This document shows, in pieces, positions 1-7,894 of a DNA stretch of 9,435 nt (position 1 is the stretch's first letter; every line of letters begins with the position of its first letter). Both the position numbers and the translations under genes were made by a program. Source of the stretch: an uncultured Erythrobacter sp. (GTDB taxonomy: Bacteria; Pseudomonadota; Alphaproteobacteria; Sphingomonadales; Sphingomonadaceae); contig CAMYIQ010000065.1 in NCBI GenBank assembly GCA_947258465.1, positions 1 through 9,435 on the forward strand, written 5' to 3'. The notes beneath the pieces are model-generated. The model was given only the letters and a program-made list of their open reading frames with translations, made no database searches and was not told where the DNA came from.

Positions 1-1311
1 CAAGGCTATATCCGCCGCCGTGTTCTGCCGGAAGAGGCCAATCGCGTGCAGGAAATCGGCGAACTCGCGCTGGAAATGCCAATGGAGAACGACCGGCATT
101 ATCCGCAAGGTTCGATGGCCGCGCATGTTCTTGGCTACGTTGCCGCCGATGGCAAGGGTCGGGTCGGGATGGAGCAGGTGCTCGACGCGCAGCTTTCCAA
201 CCCGGCAACGCGCGGCACTCCCGTGGCACTGTCGATCGATTCACGCGTGCAGGGCGCGCTGGAAGACGAATTGCGGCGCGGCATGAAGCTGGTCCAGGCG
301 CAGGGCGGGGCGGGCATCGTACTCGACGTCGATACGGGCGAGGTGCTCGCATTGGCCTCGCTGCCCGAATTCGATCCCAACAAGATCGATGCGCGCGGCG
401 AAAAACTCATGTTCAACCGGGTGACCAACCAGGTCTATGAGCTCGGCTCGACCTTCAAGCCGCTGTCGGTTGCCGCAGCGATCGATGCGGGCGTGGTACG
501 CGATCTCGGCCGGCGCTGGGATGCCAGCCCGGTCAAGGTCGGCCGCTTCAGCATCAAGGACAGCCATGACATGGGCGCCGACCTCAATGTGGTCGAGACG
601 CTGATCCATTCGTCCAACACCGTTACCGCGCGCGTGGTCGACGAGTTGGGACCGGAGCGCATGCGCCGCACGATGATCGATCTCGGCATGAACGAACGCC
701 CCTATATCGAGCTCCCCGCAAAGGGTTTTCCGATCTGGCCAGGCGAGAAGTGGCGGCGCCTGCGCTCGATGACGATCGGCTATGGTCACGGGATCGCCGT
801 GACCCCCTTGCATCTGGCCAGCGCCTATGCGGCGATGGTCAATGGTGGTATCTGGCGTCCGACGACCCTTAAAAAGCTGGGCCCGGGCGAGGCCCCCAAG
901 GGGCGCCGGGTTTTCAAAGCCTCGACGTCGAGCAGGATGCGGCAGATTTTGCGAGCGATCTCGATCTACGGTACCGGCAGGAATGCCGATGCGCCTGGTT
1001 ATCGGGTGGGTGGCAAGACCGGATCGGCGGAAAAGCCCGGCGGCAAGGCGGGCTATCGGCGCACGGCGCTGGTTTCGACCTTTGCCGCCGCCTTCCCGAT
1101 GGACCGCCCGCGCTATGTCGTGATCGCCATGCTCGACGAACCGCGCGGCACCCTGGCCAGTTCCTACCAGCGCACCGCTGCCTGGAACGCGGCGCCCATC
1201 GTGGGCCGCCTGGTTCCGCGCATCGGCCCGCTCATCGGGGTGCGCCCCGACGATACGCGCGACGTCGATATTTCCGATATCAAGCCGCTGATCCCGGAGG
1301 CGAACAAGTGA
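1..1311 (+). CDS. ftsI: FtsI (PBP3), septal peptidoglycan D,D-transpeptidase, 3' part
   Basis: Class B penicillin-binding protein that crosslinks stem peptides of septal peptidoglycan, acting in the periplasm as partner of FtsW. The reading frame is open from base 1, so the gene starts upstream; 436 codons plus stop are present. Missing are the cytoplasmic tail, the membrane anchor and the first part of the pedestal domain, probably about 130-150 residues by comparison with the usual length of around 570-590. The three penicillin-binding motifs are all visible and intact: STFK with the catalytic serine at 448-459, SSN at 610-618 and KTGS at 1015-1026. Before them lies the pedestal region with the class B pattern RHYPQGSMAAHVLGY (about 94-138). 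The GTG at base 46 is internal and not the true start. The stop overlaps the start of murE by 4 bases. FtsI rather than an elongation PBP2 is called from the dcw context and the neighbouring ftsW. Confidence 0.96.
   Translation, partial: QGYIRRRVLPEEANRVQEIGELALEMPMENDRHYPQGSMAAHVLGYVAADGKGRVGMEQVLDAQLSNPATRGTPVALSIDSRVQGALEDELRRGMKLVQAQGGAGIVLDVDTGEVLALASLPEFDPNKIDARGEKLMFNRVTNQVYELGSTFKPLSVAAAIDAGVVRDLGRRWDASPVKVGRFSIKDSHDMGADLNVVETLIHSSNTVTARVVDELGPERMRRTMIDLGMNERPYIELPAKGFPIWPGEKWRRLRSMTIGYGHGIAVTPLHLASAYAAMVNGGIWRPTTLKKLGPGEAPKGRRVFKASTSSRMRQILRAISIYGTGRNADAPGYRVGGKTGSAEKPGGKAGYRRTALVSTFAAAFPMDRPRYVVIAMLDEPRGTLASSYQRTAAWNAAPIVGRLVPRIGPLIGVRPDDTRDVDISDIKPLIPEANK
1296..1300 (+). promoter_or_regulatory. 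Ribosome binding site of murE
   Basis: GGAGG sits inside the last codons of ftsI, 7 bases before the GTG at 1308. Its strength and spacing support this GTG as the murE start even though it overlaps the ftsI stop. Confidence 0.75.
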
Positions 1312-2786
1312 AGCTTGCCAAGCTCTGCGCGGGGGCGGGGATTGCCTGCGATGCCGATCCCGGTACCAATGTGAGCGGCTTCGCGATCGACAACCGCAAG
1401 GTTGCGCCCGGTACGGTGTTCGGAGCCTTTCAGGGCTCGCAGGTCAATGGCGAGGATTTCATCCCCGCCGCGATCGAGAGCGGCGCGGTAGCGGTGGTCG
1501 CCCGGCCCGATGCGAAGGTCGAAGGCGCTATCCACATCGCCGACGATACGCCGCGCCGCGCTTTCGCCGCCTTGGCTGCGCAGTATTTCATGCCGGTGCC
1601 GGACCATATCGTCGCGGTCACCGGTACCAACGGCAAGACCTCTACCGTCGAAATGACGCGTCAGATCTGGCGCATGGCGGGCGAGCGCGCGGCAAGTATC
1701 GGGACGCTGGGCGTGACCACGCCGGACGAAAGCGTCTCGACCGGGCTGACCACCCCCGACATCGTCACCTTCCTGTCGAACCTCAGCGGGCTGGCGCGCG
1801 AAGGCGTGACCCATGTGGCCTATGAGGCTTCGAGCCACGGCCTTTCGCAATATCGCAATGAGGGTGTGGCGGTGGAGGCTGCCGGTTTCACCAATTTCAG
1901 CCGCGACCATCTCGACTACCATGCCGACATGGAAGAATATTTCGCGGCCAAGATGCGGCTGTTCGACGAAGTCGTATCCGATGACGCGACTGCCGTCGTG
2001 TGGATGGGCTCGGGCGAAAGCGGCTGGAATGCGCGCGCGGTCGAACATGCGTCAAAGCGCGGACTGACCGTCATGACGGTCGGGGAGCAGGGCGACGCGA
2101 TCCGCCTGACCAGGCGCGAACCCACCCAGTTGGGCCAATCGCTGACGGTGGAGCATGAAGGCAAGAGCCGGACGATCAACCTGCCCCTGATCGGCGCCTA
2201 TCAGGTTTCGAATGCGCTCACGGCGGCCGGTCTTGCATTGGCGACGGGTATCGATGCCGGGCTGGTATGGGATGCGGTCGCCCGCTTGCAGCCAGTGCGC
2301 GGACGGCTCGAACGCGCGGTGATAGCGCCTTCGGGCGCGCCGGTCTATGTCGACTATGCCCACACGCCCGACGCGCTCGAAGCGGCGATCGCGGCGCTGC
2401 GTCCGCATGTCGATGGCAGGCTGATCACGGTGTTCGGCGCCGGCGGCGACCGCGATCATGGCAAGCGCGCCCCCATGGGTGAGGCTGCCGCCAAGGCCAG
2501 CGATGTGGTTGTCGTTACCGACGACAATCCGCGCGGCGAAGATCCTGCGGAAATCCGCCGCCAGGTGCTTGCCGGAGCGCCGCAGGCGCGCGAAGTTGGC
2601 GGACGTCGCGAAGCCATCCTCGCAGCCATCGCCGAAGCAGGCGCGGACGATATCGTCCTGGTCGCCGGCAAGGGACATGAAACGGGTCAGATCATCGGAT
2701 CGGGAGAAAACATGCGGGTGTTGCCCTTCGACGACGTCGATGTCGCGCGCGAATGCGCCGCTGAAATAGCCAGAGGTGCCGCATGA
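1308..2786 (+). CDS. murE: MurE, UDP-MurNAc-L-Ala-D-Glu:meso-diaminopimelate ligase
   Basis: Cytoplasmic ATP-dependent ligase adding the third stem residue to UDP-MurNAc-L-Ala-D-Glu. It has 492 residues, close to the 495 of the E. coli enzyme. In order: an N-terminal UDP-binding domain with the pattern SGFAIDNRKVAPG; the ATP-binding loop GTNGKT at residues 106-111; TTP followed by D near residue 148; SSHGL; a lysine at 215 in FAAKM, the position carbamylated in this family; and a C-terminal domain with DNPR at residues 406-409, then GKGHE. In characterised MurE enzymes DNPR reads the meso-diaminopimelate side chain, so I infer a DAP-type wall rather than L-lysine. The start is GTG at 1308, supported by GGAGG 7 bases upstream and by the 4-base GTGA overlap with the ftsI stop. 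It ends in a 4-base ATGA overlap with murF. Confidence 0.97.
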   Translation: MKLAKLCAGAGIACDADPGTNVSGFAIDNRKVAPGTVFGAFQGSQVNGEDFIPAAIESGAVAVVARPDAKVEGAIHIADDTPRRAFAALAAQYFMPVPDHIVAVTGTNGKTSTVEMTRQIWRMAGERAASIGTLGVTTPDESVSTGLTTPDIVTFLSNLSGLAREGVTHVAYEASSHGLSQYRNEGVAVEAAGFTNFSRDHLDYHADMEEYFAAKMRLFDEVVSDDATAVVWMGSGESGWNARAVEHASKRGLTVMTVGEQGDAIRLTRREPTQLGQSLTVEHEGKSRTINLPLIGAYQVSNALTAAGLALATGIDAGLVWDAVARLQPVRGRLERAVIAPSGAPVYVDYAHTPDALEAAIAALRPHVDGRLITVFGAGGDRDHGKRAPMGEAAAKASDVVVVTDDNPRGEDPAEIRRQVLAGAPQAREVGGRREAILAAIAEAGADDIVLVAGKGHETGQIIGSGENMRVLPFDDVDVARECAAEIARGAA

Positions 2787-4249
2787 GCGCCGCGATCCTG
2801 CGCCATCCGGCCTATGTCGAATGGCCCGCCGATCCGCGCGACCGGCTGCCGCTGACGCTGTGGGATGCGAAGAGCATCGCCGAAGCGGTAGGGGGCACGC
2901 CGAGCCATGATTTCCAGGTTGCCGGTGTCGAAATGGACAGCCGCGACGTGATCAATGGCGATCTGTTCGTCGCGCTCAAGGGCGAGGCGATGGATGGCCA
3001 TCGCTTTCTCGACAAGGCTTTCGCCAATGGCGCTGCCGGAGCGATCGTCGACCGCCCGGTCGAATGGCCGCACATTCTCGTCAAAGACACCAGCGAGGCA
3101 CTCGAGGCGTTGGCGCGCGCGGCCCGCACTCGCGCCGAGGCGACAATCATCGGCGTGACCGGATCGGTGGGCAAAACCGGCGTGAAGGAAGCGATTTTCG
3201 CCAGCCTCGAGCGCGCTAGCCGCGGTGCGGCGCACCGTTCGACCCGCAGCTACAACAACCATGTCGGCGTGCCGCTCAGTCTGGCCCGCATGCCCGCGCG
3301 CAGCCGCTTCGGCGTGTTCGAGATGGGCATGAATCATGCGGGCGAGATCGAGCGCCTCACGGCGCAGGTGCGCCCGCATGTCGCGGTCATCACCACCATC
3401 GCCCCGGCGCATATCGAGAACCTCGGCAGCATGGAGGCGATTGCCGACGCCAAGGCCGAAATCTTTGCCGGACTGGAGCCGGGTGGCGTTGCCGTGATCC
3501 CCGCCGATACACCCCATTACGAACAGCTCAAGCTCGCGGCCCTGCGGGTGGGTGCGCGGGTCGTCAGCTTCGGCAGGGCGCGCTTTGCCGACATGCGCCT
3601 GCTCGACGCGATACCCAGCGCCAATGGCGGCAGTCTCGTGACCTGCGAATTCCCCGAAGGACGGCTGTGCTACACCGTAGCCGAACCCGGCGATCACTGG
3701 GTGGTGAACTCGCTGGCGGTCATGGCGGCGGTGCGGGCGGCGGGCGGCGATATGGCCGCGGCCGGTCTCGCGCTTGCCGAAATGGGCGGCCTCAAGGGGC
3801 GCGGCGCGCGCCATGGCATTGACGCTCCCGGCGGCAAGGCGCTGCTGATCGACGAAAGTTACAATGCCAATCCCGCCAGCATGCGCGCCACGCTTGCGCA
3901 ACTGGCCCAAACGCCTTCGACCCGGCGCATTGCCGTGCTCGGTGCGATGAAGGAATTGGGCGATTTCGCGCCCAGGTTTCACGCCGCCCTGGCCGAGCCG
4001 ATCATCGAAGCCGATGTCGATTACGCGTTGCTGGTTGGCGACGAGATGCGCGTGCTCGCGCAGGAATTGGGGAAACCGCAGAACACCGCGCTTGGCAAGC
4101 CGCTTGCCTACGCGCATTGCGATAGTGCCGACGAGGCGATCGAGCTGCTCGAGGACTTCGGTGTCGTTGCGGGCGATGCCATTCTGGTCAAGGGCTCCAA
4201 CTCGGTCGGTCTCGGCCGGCTCGTGGATCATTTCACCCGCGTCGGCTGA
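2783..4249 (+). CDS. murF: MurF, UDP-MurNAc-tripeptide:D-Ala-D-Ala ligase
   Basis: Cytoplasmic ATP-dependent ligase that adds the D-Ala-D-Ala dipeptide, completing the UDP-MurNAc-pentapeptide used by MraY next door. It has 488 residues. Visible motifs: GSVGKT ATP loop at residues 127-132, SYNN at 156-159 followed by HVGVPL, a conserved-type lysine at 224 in DAKAEIF (probably the carbamylated one), DESYNANP at 357-364, and a C-terminal KGSNS. About 25 residues precede the usual family beginning (LTLWDAKSIAEAVGG), so the N terminus is longer than in E. coli MurF. The ATG at 2783 overlaps the murE stop as ATGA and has AGAGG at 2772-2776, 6 bases upstream, so I keep this start. It is a paralogue of the adjacent MurE, but the SYNN and DESYNANP motifs are MurF-specific. 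It ends 17 bases before mraY. Confidence 0.96.
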   Translation: MSAAILRHPAYVEWPADPRDRLPLTLWDAKSIAEAVGGTPSHDFQVAGVEMDSRDVINGDLFVALKGEAMDGHRFLDKAFANGAAGAIVDRPVEWPHILVKDTSEALEALARAARTRAEATIIGVTGSVGKTGVKEAIFASLERASRGAAHRSTRSYNNHVGVPLSLARMPARSRFGVFEMGMNHAGEIERLTAQVRPHVAVITTIAPAHIENLGSMEAIADAKAEIFAGLEPGGVAVIPADTPHYEQLKLAALRVGARVVSFGRARFADMRLLDAIPSANGGSLVTCEFPEGRLCYTVAEPGDHWVVNSLAVMAAVRAAGGDMAAAGLALAEMGGLKGRGARHGIDAPGGKALLIDESYNANPASMRATLAQLAQTPSTRRIAVLGAMKELGDFAPRFHAALAEPIIEADVDYALLVGDEMRVLAQELGKPQNTALGKPLAYAHCDSADEAIELLEDFGVVAGDAILVKGSNSVGLGRLVDHFTRVG

Positions 4250-4266
4250 CGCGACGAGAGGCTTGC
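4250..4266 (+). promoter_or_regulatory. Only intergenic gap, with ribosome binding site of mraY
   Basis: These 17 bases between the murF stop and the mraY start are the only noncoding DNA in the window. They contain AGAGG at 4257-4261, which is 5 bases before the TTG at 4267. I see no hairpin with a T-run and no promoter-like hexamers in so short a space, so it is probably just a translation start region. Confidence 0.65.
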
Positions 4267-5337
4267 TTGCTTTATCTCCTCGCCGAATGGTTGAATTTCG
4301 AAGGCATCTTCAACCTCGTGCGCTATCAGACCTTCCGCGCCGGGGCGACGCTGATGACCGCGCTGGTGATCGGCCTGGTGATCGGCCCGCGTTTCATCGA
4401 CATGCTGCGTGTGCGGCAGGGCAAGGGGCAGCCGATCCGTGAGGACGGCCCGCAATCGCACCTCGCCAAGCGCGGCACACCGACCATGGGCGGGCTGATG
4501 ATCCTGATCAGCCTGTCGCTGTCGGTGCTGGTGTGGATGGATCTGCGCAACCCGTTCATCTGGGCGTGTCTCGCGGTCACGCTGGGTTTCGGCCTGATCG
4601 GCTTCCTCGACGATTACGACAAGGTTTCCAAGGCCAGCCACAAGGGCGTCTCCGCGCGAGTCAGGTTACTGATGGAATTCGCGGTGGCGGGGGTGGCCGC
4701 CTACATCACGGTCAGCCAGATCAATACGTTCGTCTATGTCCCCTTCGTCAACGATTTCGGGGTCGAGCTGGGTGTGTTCTACTATGTCTTCGCCGCCGTC
4801 GTGATCGTCGGGGCGGGCAATGCCGTGAACCTGACCGACGGGCTGGACGGGCTTGCGACCATGCCGGTCATCATCGCGGCGGGCACGTTCGCGCTGATCG
4901 CCTATCTCGTGGGCCGCGTTGACTATTCCGACTATCTCGGCATCCCGCATGTCGCGGGCGCGGGCGAACTGGCGATCTTCTGCGCCGCAATCATGGGGGC
5001 GGGGCTCGCCTTCCTGTGGTTCAACGCGCCGCCAGCCGCGGTGTTTATGGGCGACACGGGGTCGCTGGCCCTCGGCGGCGCGTTGGGCGCGATCGCGGTG
5101 GCGACGCATCACGAGATCGTGCTTGCCATCGTCGGCGGCCTGTTCGTGTTCGAGGCGCTCAGCGTCATCATCCAGGTGTTCTGGTTCAAGCGCACAGGAA
5201 AGCGCGTCTTCCGCATGGCACCGATTCACCACCATTTCGAACAGCTCGGCTGGTCGGAGAGCAAGGTTGTGATCCGTTTCTGGATCGTGTCGATCGTGCT
5301 CGCACTCATGGGGCTCGCGACGCTCAAGCTACGATGA
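4267..5337 (+). CDS. mraY: MraY, phospho-MurNAc-pentapeptide transferase (lipid I synthase)
   Basis: Integral membrane enzyme that transfers phospho-MurNAc-pentapeptide from UDP to undecaprenyl phosphate on the inner face of the cytoplasmic membrane, giving lipid I. It has 356 residues against 360 in E. coli, with about ten hydrophobic segments. The three essential aspartates are present: DDYD at residues 115-118, NLTDGLDGL at 188-196 and the aspartate at 263 in FMGDTGS. The HHH motif is at 321-323. An early conserved stretch includes QPIREDGP, then GTPTMGG. The start is TTG at 4267, because the encoded MLYLLAEWLNFEG matches the usual N terminus of MraY and a ribosome binding site lies 5 bases upstream. 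No ATG gives a full-length protein. It overlaps murD by 4 bases (ATGA). Confidence 0.97.
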   Translation: MLYLLAEWLNFEGIFNLVRYQTFRAGATLMTALVIGLVIGPRFIDMLRVRQGKGQPIREDGPQSHLAKRGTPTMGGLMILISLSLSVLVWMDLRNPFIWACLAVTLGFGLIGFLDDYDKVSKASHKGVSARVRLLMEFAVAGVAAYITVSQINTFVYVPFVNDFGVELGVFYYVFAAVVIVGAGNAVNLTDGLDGLATMPVIIAAGTFALIAYLVGRVDYSDYLGIPHVAGAGELAIFCAAIMGAGLAFLWFNAPPAAVFMGDTGSLALGGALGAIAVATHHEIVLAIVGGLFVFEALSVIIQVFWFKRTGKRVFRMAPIHHHFEQLGWSESKVVIRFWIVSIVLALMGLATLKLR

Positions 5338-6629
5338 TCACCTCGCCCGCCTGGAAGGACAAGAAATACGCGGTGCTCGGCCTCGCGCGGTCCGGCCGGG
5401 CCACGGTCGAGGCGCTGCTGACGGCCGGTGCCGACGTACTGGTGTGGGACGACCGGGCCGAGGCGCGCGAACCCTATGCCGGGCGCTGCGCCATCGCCGA
5501 TCCGCTGGAAGCGGACCTGACCGGCTATGCTGGCGTCGTCGTCAGTCCCGGCGTCCCGCTCAACACCCATCCGATCAAGCCGCATGCCGGCAGCTTCGGC
5601 GTGCCGGTGATCGGCGATGTGGAACTCTTCGCGCAGGCGAGGGCGGAGCTGCCGCCGCACAAGGTCGTCGGGATCACCGGCACCAACGGCAAGTCGACCA
5701 CCACTTCGCTGGTCCACCACATCCTCAAGACTGCAGGCGTGCCGACCACCATGGGCGGCAATATCGGCCTGCCGATCCTCGAACAGGAGCCGCTGCCGGA
5801 GGGCGGGGTCTATGTTCTCGAACTGTCGAGCTACCAGATCGACCTGACCTATTCGCTCGATTGCGACGTGGCCGTGCTGCTCAACATCACACCGGATCAT
5901 CTCGACCGGTACGATGGAGACTTCGCGAAATATGCGGCCAGCAAGTCGCGTTTGCTTGCGATGCAGACGCGCGGCCAGAATTCCATCGCCCGGTTTACCG
6001 ATGCGCGGGTGTTGGGCCAATTTGCCGAAGGAACGATTGCGAGCATCCTCGAGGATGTATTGAAAAACAGGGGTTTCGAACCAGGCGAGCAGGCGGATTG
6101 GCCATCGCTGCAAGGCCCCCACAATCTGGAGAACGCCGCTTCGGCCATCGAGGTCTGCGACATTCTGGGCCTGTCCGGAAAGCAAATCCGCGCGGGACTT
6201 GAGAGTTACCGAGGTCTCGCGCACCGCATGGAGCGTGTCGCCGAAATCTCCGGTGTCGCCTATGTCAACGACAGCAAGGGGACCAATACCGCCGCGTCCG
6301 CGCCCGCGCTGGCGGCATTCGACAATGTCCACTGGATCGTTGGCGGGCTCGCCAAAGAGCCGGGGCTGGGCGAGTGCGAGGCCGAACTCGGTAACGTCAA
6401 GGCTGCCTATACCATCGGGAAGGCGGGGCCGGACTTTGCCGCGCTGCTGGAAGACCGTGTTCCGATCACGCAGTCGAACACGCTGGAACAAGCGGTGCTC
6501 AAGGCATCGAACACGGCCGAGCCGGGCGACACCGTCCTCCTCTCGCCCGCCTGCGCCAGTTTCGACCAGTATGCCGACTTCGAAAAGCGCGGCGAGCACT
6601 TCCGCGCGCTGGTGGAGGGGCTGAGGTGA
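5334..6629 (+). CDS. murD: MurD, UDP-MurNAc-L-Ala:D-glutamate ligase
   Basis: Cytoplasmic ATP-dependent ligase that adds D-glutamate to UDP-MurNAc-L-Ala. It has 431 residues (E. coli 438). In order: an N-terminal Rossmann-like domain beginning YAVLGLARSG; ATP loop GTNGKST at residues 116-122; ELSSYQID; NITPDHLDRY; a lysine at 204 in AASKSR, the likely carbamylated residue; GPHN with histidine at 263; NDSKGTN at 312-318, where many relatives have NDSKATN; and a C-terminal SPACASFDQ. The start is ATG at 5334, overlapping the mraY stop as ATGA. The frame stays open upstream to 5016, but that part lies inside mraY and encodes arginine-rich noise, and a start at 5334 gives the family length. No Shine-Dalgarno sequence is visible, so translation is probably coupled to mraY. 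The stretch of residues 216-255 is divergent and lower in GC than its surroundings. It overlaps ftsW by 4 bases. Confidence 0.96.
   Translation: MITSPAWKDKKYAVLGLARSGRATVEALLTAGADVLVWDDRAEAREPYAGRCAIADPLEADLTGYAGVVVSPGVPLNTHPIKPHAGSFGVPVIGDVELFAQARAELPPHKVVGITGTNGKSTTTSLVHHILKTAGVPTTMGGNIGLPILEQEPLPEGGVYVLELSSYQIDLTYSLDCDVAVLLNITPDHLDRYDGDFAKYAASKSRLLAMQTRGQNSIARFTDARVLGQFAEGTIASILEDVLKNRGFEPGEQADWPSLQGPHNLENAASAIEVCDILGLSGKQIRAGLESYRGLAHRMERVAEISGVAYVNDSKGTNTAASAPALAAFDNVHWIVGGLAKEPGLGECEAELGNVKAAYTIGKAGPDFAALLEDRVPITQSNTLEQAVLKASNTAEPGDTVLLSPACASFDQYADFEKRGEHFRALVEGLR
6614..6629 (+). promoter_or_regulatory. Two candidate ribosome binding sites for ftsW
   Basis: GGAGGGG at 6614-6620 is 5 bases before the GTG at 6626. 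GAGGTGA at 6623-6629, a long match to the 16S rRNA tail, is 8 bases before the in-frame ATG at 6638. Both starts are therefore plausible and the proteins would differ by only four residues. Confidence 0.55.
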
Positions 6630-7894
6630 ACTCGACCATGCAGCCCTATGTTCCCGGCAAGCGCCAGCCCGCGCATATCCCCAAGGGCAAGCTTTCGCGC
6701 TGGTCCGAGCTCAAGATCTGGTGGCGCGAGATCGACCGTGTGCTGCTATTGCTGGTCCTGCTGCTGATGAGCTTCGGCACGATTGCCGTGGCAGCCGCCA
6801 GCCCGGCGAGTGCCGATCGGCTTTCGACCTCGAGCGAGACGCTCGACCCGCTCTATTTCTTCTACCGGCATCTTGCCTGGCAGGTCCTGGCGCTGGGAAC
6901 CATGCTCGGAATTTCGATGCTGGCGCGTGAGAATGCGCGGCGTCTCGGGATATTGCTCGCGGCGGTCATGACGGTGCTGCTATTCCTCGTTCCCGTAATC
7001 GGGGTGGAAATCAACGGGGCTCGGCGCTGGATCAGTCTGGGCGTACAGTTCCAGCCTTCAGAGTTTCTCAAGCCCGGCTTCGCCATCGTGATGGCGTGGA
7101 TCTTGAGCTGGCGCATGCGCGATCCCAACCTGCCGGTGCTTGGGATCGCCACTGGCTATCTGGCCTTGATCGCGGGGTTGATGATGATGCAGCCCAATCT
7201 CGGCGGTACGATCCTGTTCGGCGGCGTCTGGTTCGTGATGGTGGTGCTGTCGGGCGTCGACGTGAAACGGCTCGGTGCAGTGGTCGGTGGCGGGATCGTC
7301 GCCCTCACCGCGACCTATTTTCTCTACGACAATGCCCGCCACCGCATCGACGCTTTTCTCGGCGGGGGCACGGCTTTCGACCAGGTCGATCTTGCCAGCC
7401 GCACATTGCTCGCCGGTGGCTGGACGGGAGCGGGTTACGGTCTCGGCATCCGCAAGATGAGCCTGCCGGAAGCCCATACCGACTATATTTTCAGCGTGAT
7501 CGGCGAGGAATTCGGCCTGATCGCCTGCGGGCTGATCGTACTGCTTTATTTGGCGATCGTGGTGCGGGTTCTCATGCGTCTGATCGACGAGGAGGATTTG
7601 TTCGCGCTGCTGGCCGGGGCGGGGCTCATCGCACTGCTCGGCGGACAGGCCTTCATCAACATCCTTGTTAATCTGCAGCTTTTCCCCTCCAAGGGGATGA
7701 CTCTGCCGCTGGTGAGCTATGGCGGGTCATCGACAATCGCGATCTGTCTCAATGTCGGGCTGATGCTGGCGGTCACCCGGCGCAATCCGTTCCTGAAAAG
7801 CAAGACCAGGGGACTTGGCGACAGGCTCGGCTTAGGGCAGACGGCCCCGATGAAAGACCAGACGGGTTCCGCACGGCGGGAGATACATCCATGA
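6626..7894 (+). CDS. ftsW: FtsW, septal SEDS peptidoglycan glycosyltransferase
   Basis: Multi-pass membrane protein of the SEDS family that polymerises lipid II into glycan strands at the division site together with FtsI, whose gene opens this window. It has 422 residues. A cytoplasmic N terminus of about 40 residues is followed by about ten hydrophobic segments. Family motifs: GARRWI from residue 131, PSEFLK at 144-149, QPNLGGT at 190-196, PEAHTDYIF with the probable catalytic aspartate at 286, and LPLVSYGGSS ending at residue 369. Asn191 stands where most SEDS proteins have aspartate (QPDxG). RodA is the main alternative, but the position between murD and murG is the standard ftsW slot. The annotated start is GTG at 6626, overlapping the murD stop; the ATG at 6638 is a good alternative. 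It ends with a polar tail of about 40 residues and a 4-base ATGA overlap with murG. Confidence 0.95.
   Translation: MNSTMQPYVPGKRQPAHIPKGKLSRWSELKIWWREIDRVLLLLVLLLMSFGTIAVAAASPASADRLSTSSETLDPLYFFYRHLAWQVLALGTMLGISMLARENARRLGILLAAVMTVLLFLVPVIGVEINGARRWISLGVQFQPSEFLKPGFAIVMAWILSWRMRDPNLPVLGIATGYLALIAGLMMMQPNLGGTILFGGVWFVMVVLSGVDVKRLGAVVGGGIVALTATYFLYDNARHRIDAFLGGGTAFDQVDLASRTLLAGGWTGAGYGLGIRKMSLPEAHTDYIFSVIGEEFGLIACGLIVLLYLAIVVRVLMRLIDEEDLFALLAGAGLIALLGGQAFINILVNLQLFPSKGMTLPLVSYGGSSTIAICLNVGLMLAVTRRNPFLKSKTRGLGDRLGLGQTAPMKDQTGSARREIHP

Noticed and set aside
46..48. GTG as start of the first gene
   Set aside because: The frame is open to base 1 and already encodes FtsI pedestal sequence upstream of the GTG, so the gene is truncated by the window.
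1164..2048. Open frame of 294 codons on the minus strand across the ftsI-murE border
   Set aside because: Same composition effect; it spans a tight overlap of two real genes and shows no motif.
2687..4231. Open frame of 514 codons on the minus strand opposite murF
   Set aside because: Shadow of murF codon bias. The protein is Arg/Ala/His-rich with no domain, and murF motifs on the + strand are complete.
5016..5333. Upstream extension of the murD frame inside mraY
   Set aside because: Encodes arginine-rich sequence unlike any MurD and would overlap mraY by over 300 bases. The ATG at 5334 gives the family length.
5226..6599. Open frame of 457 codons on the minus strand opposite murD
   Set aside because: Antisense shadow of murD; no family signature.
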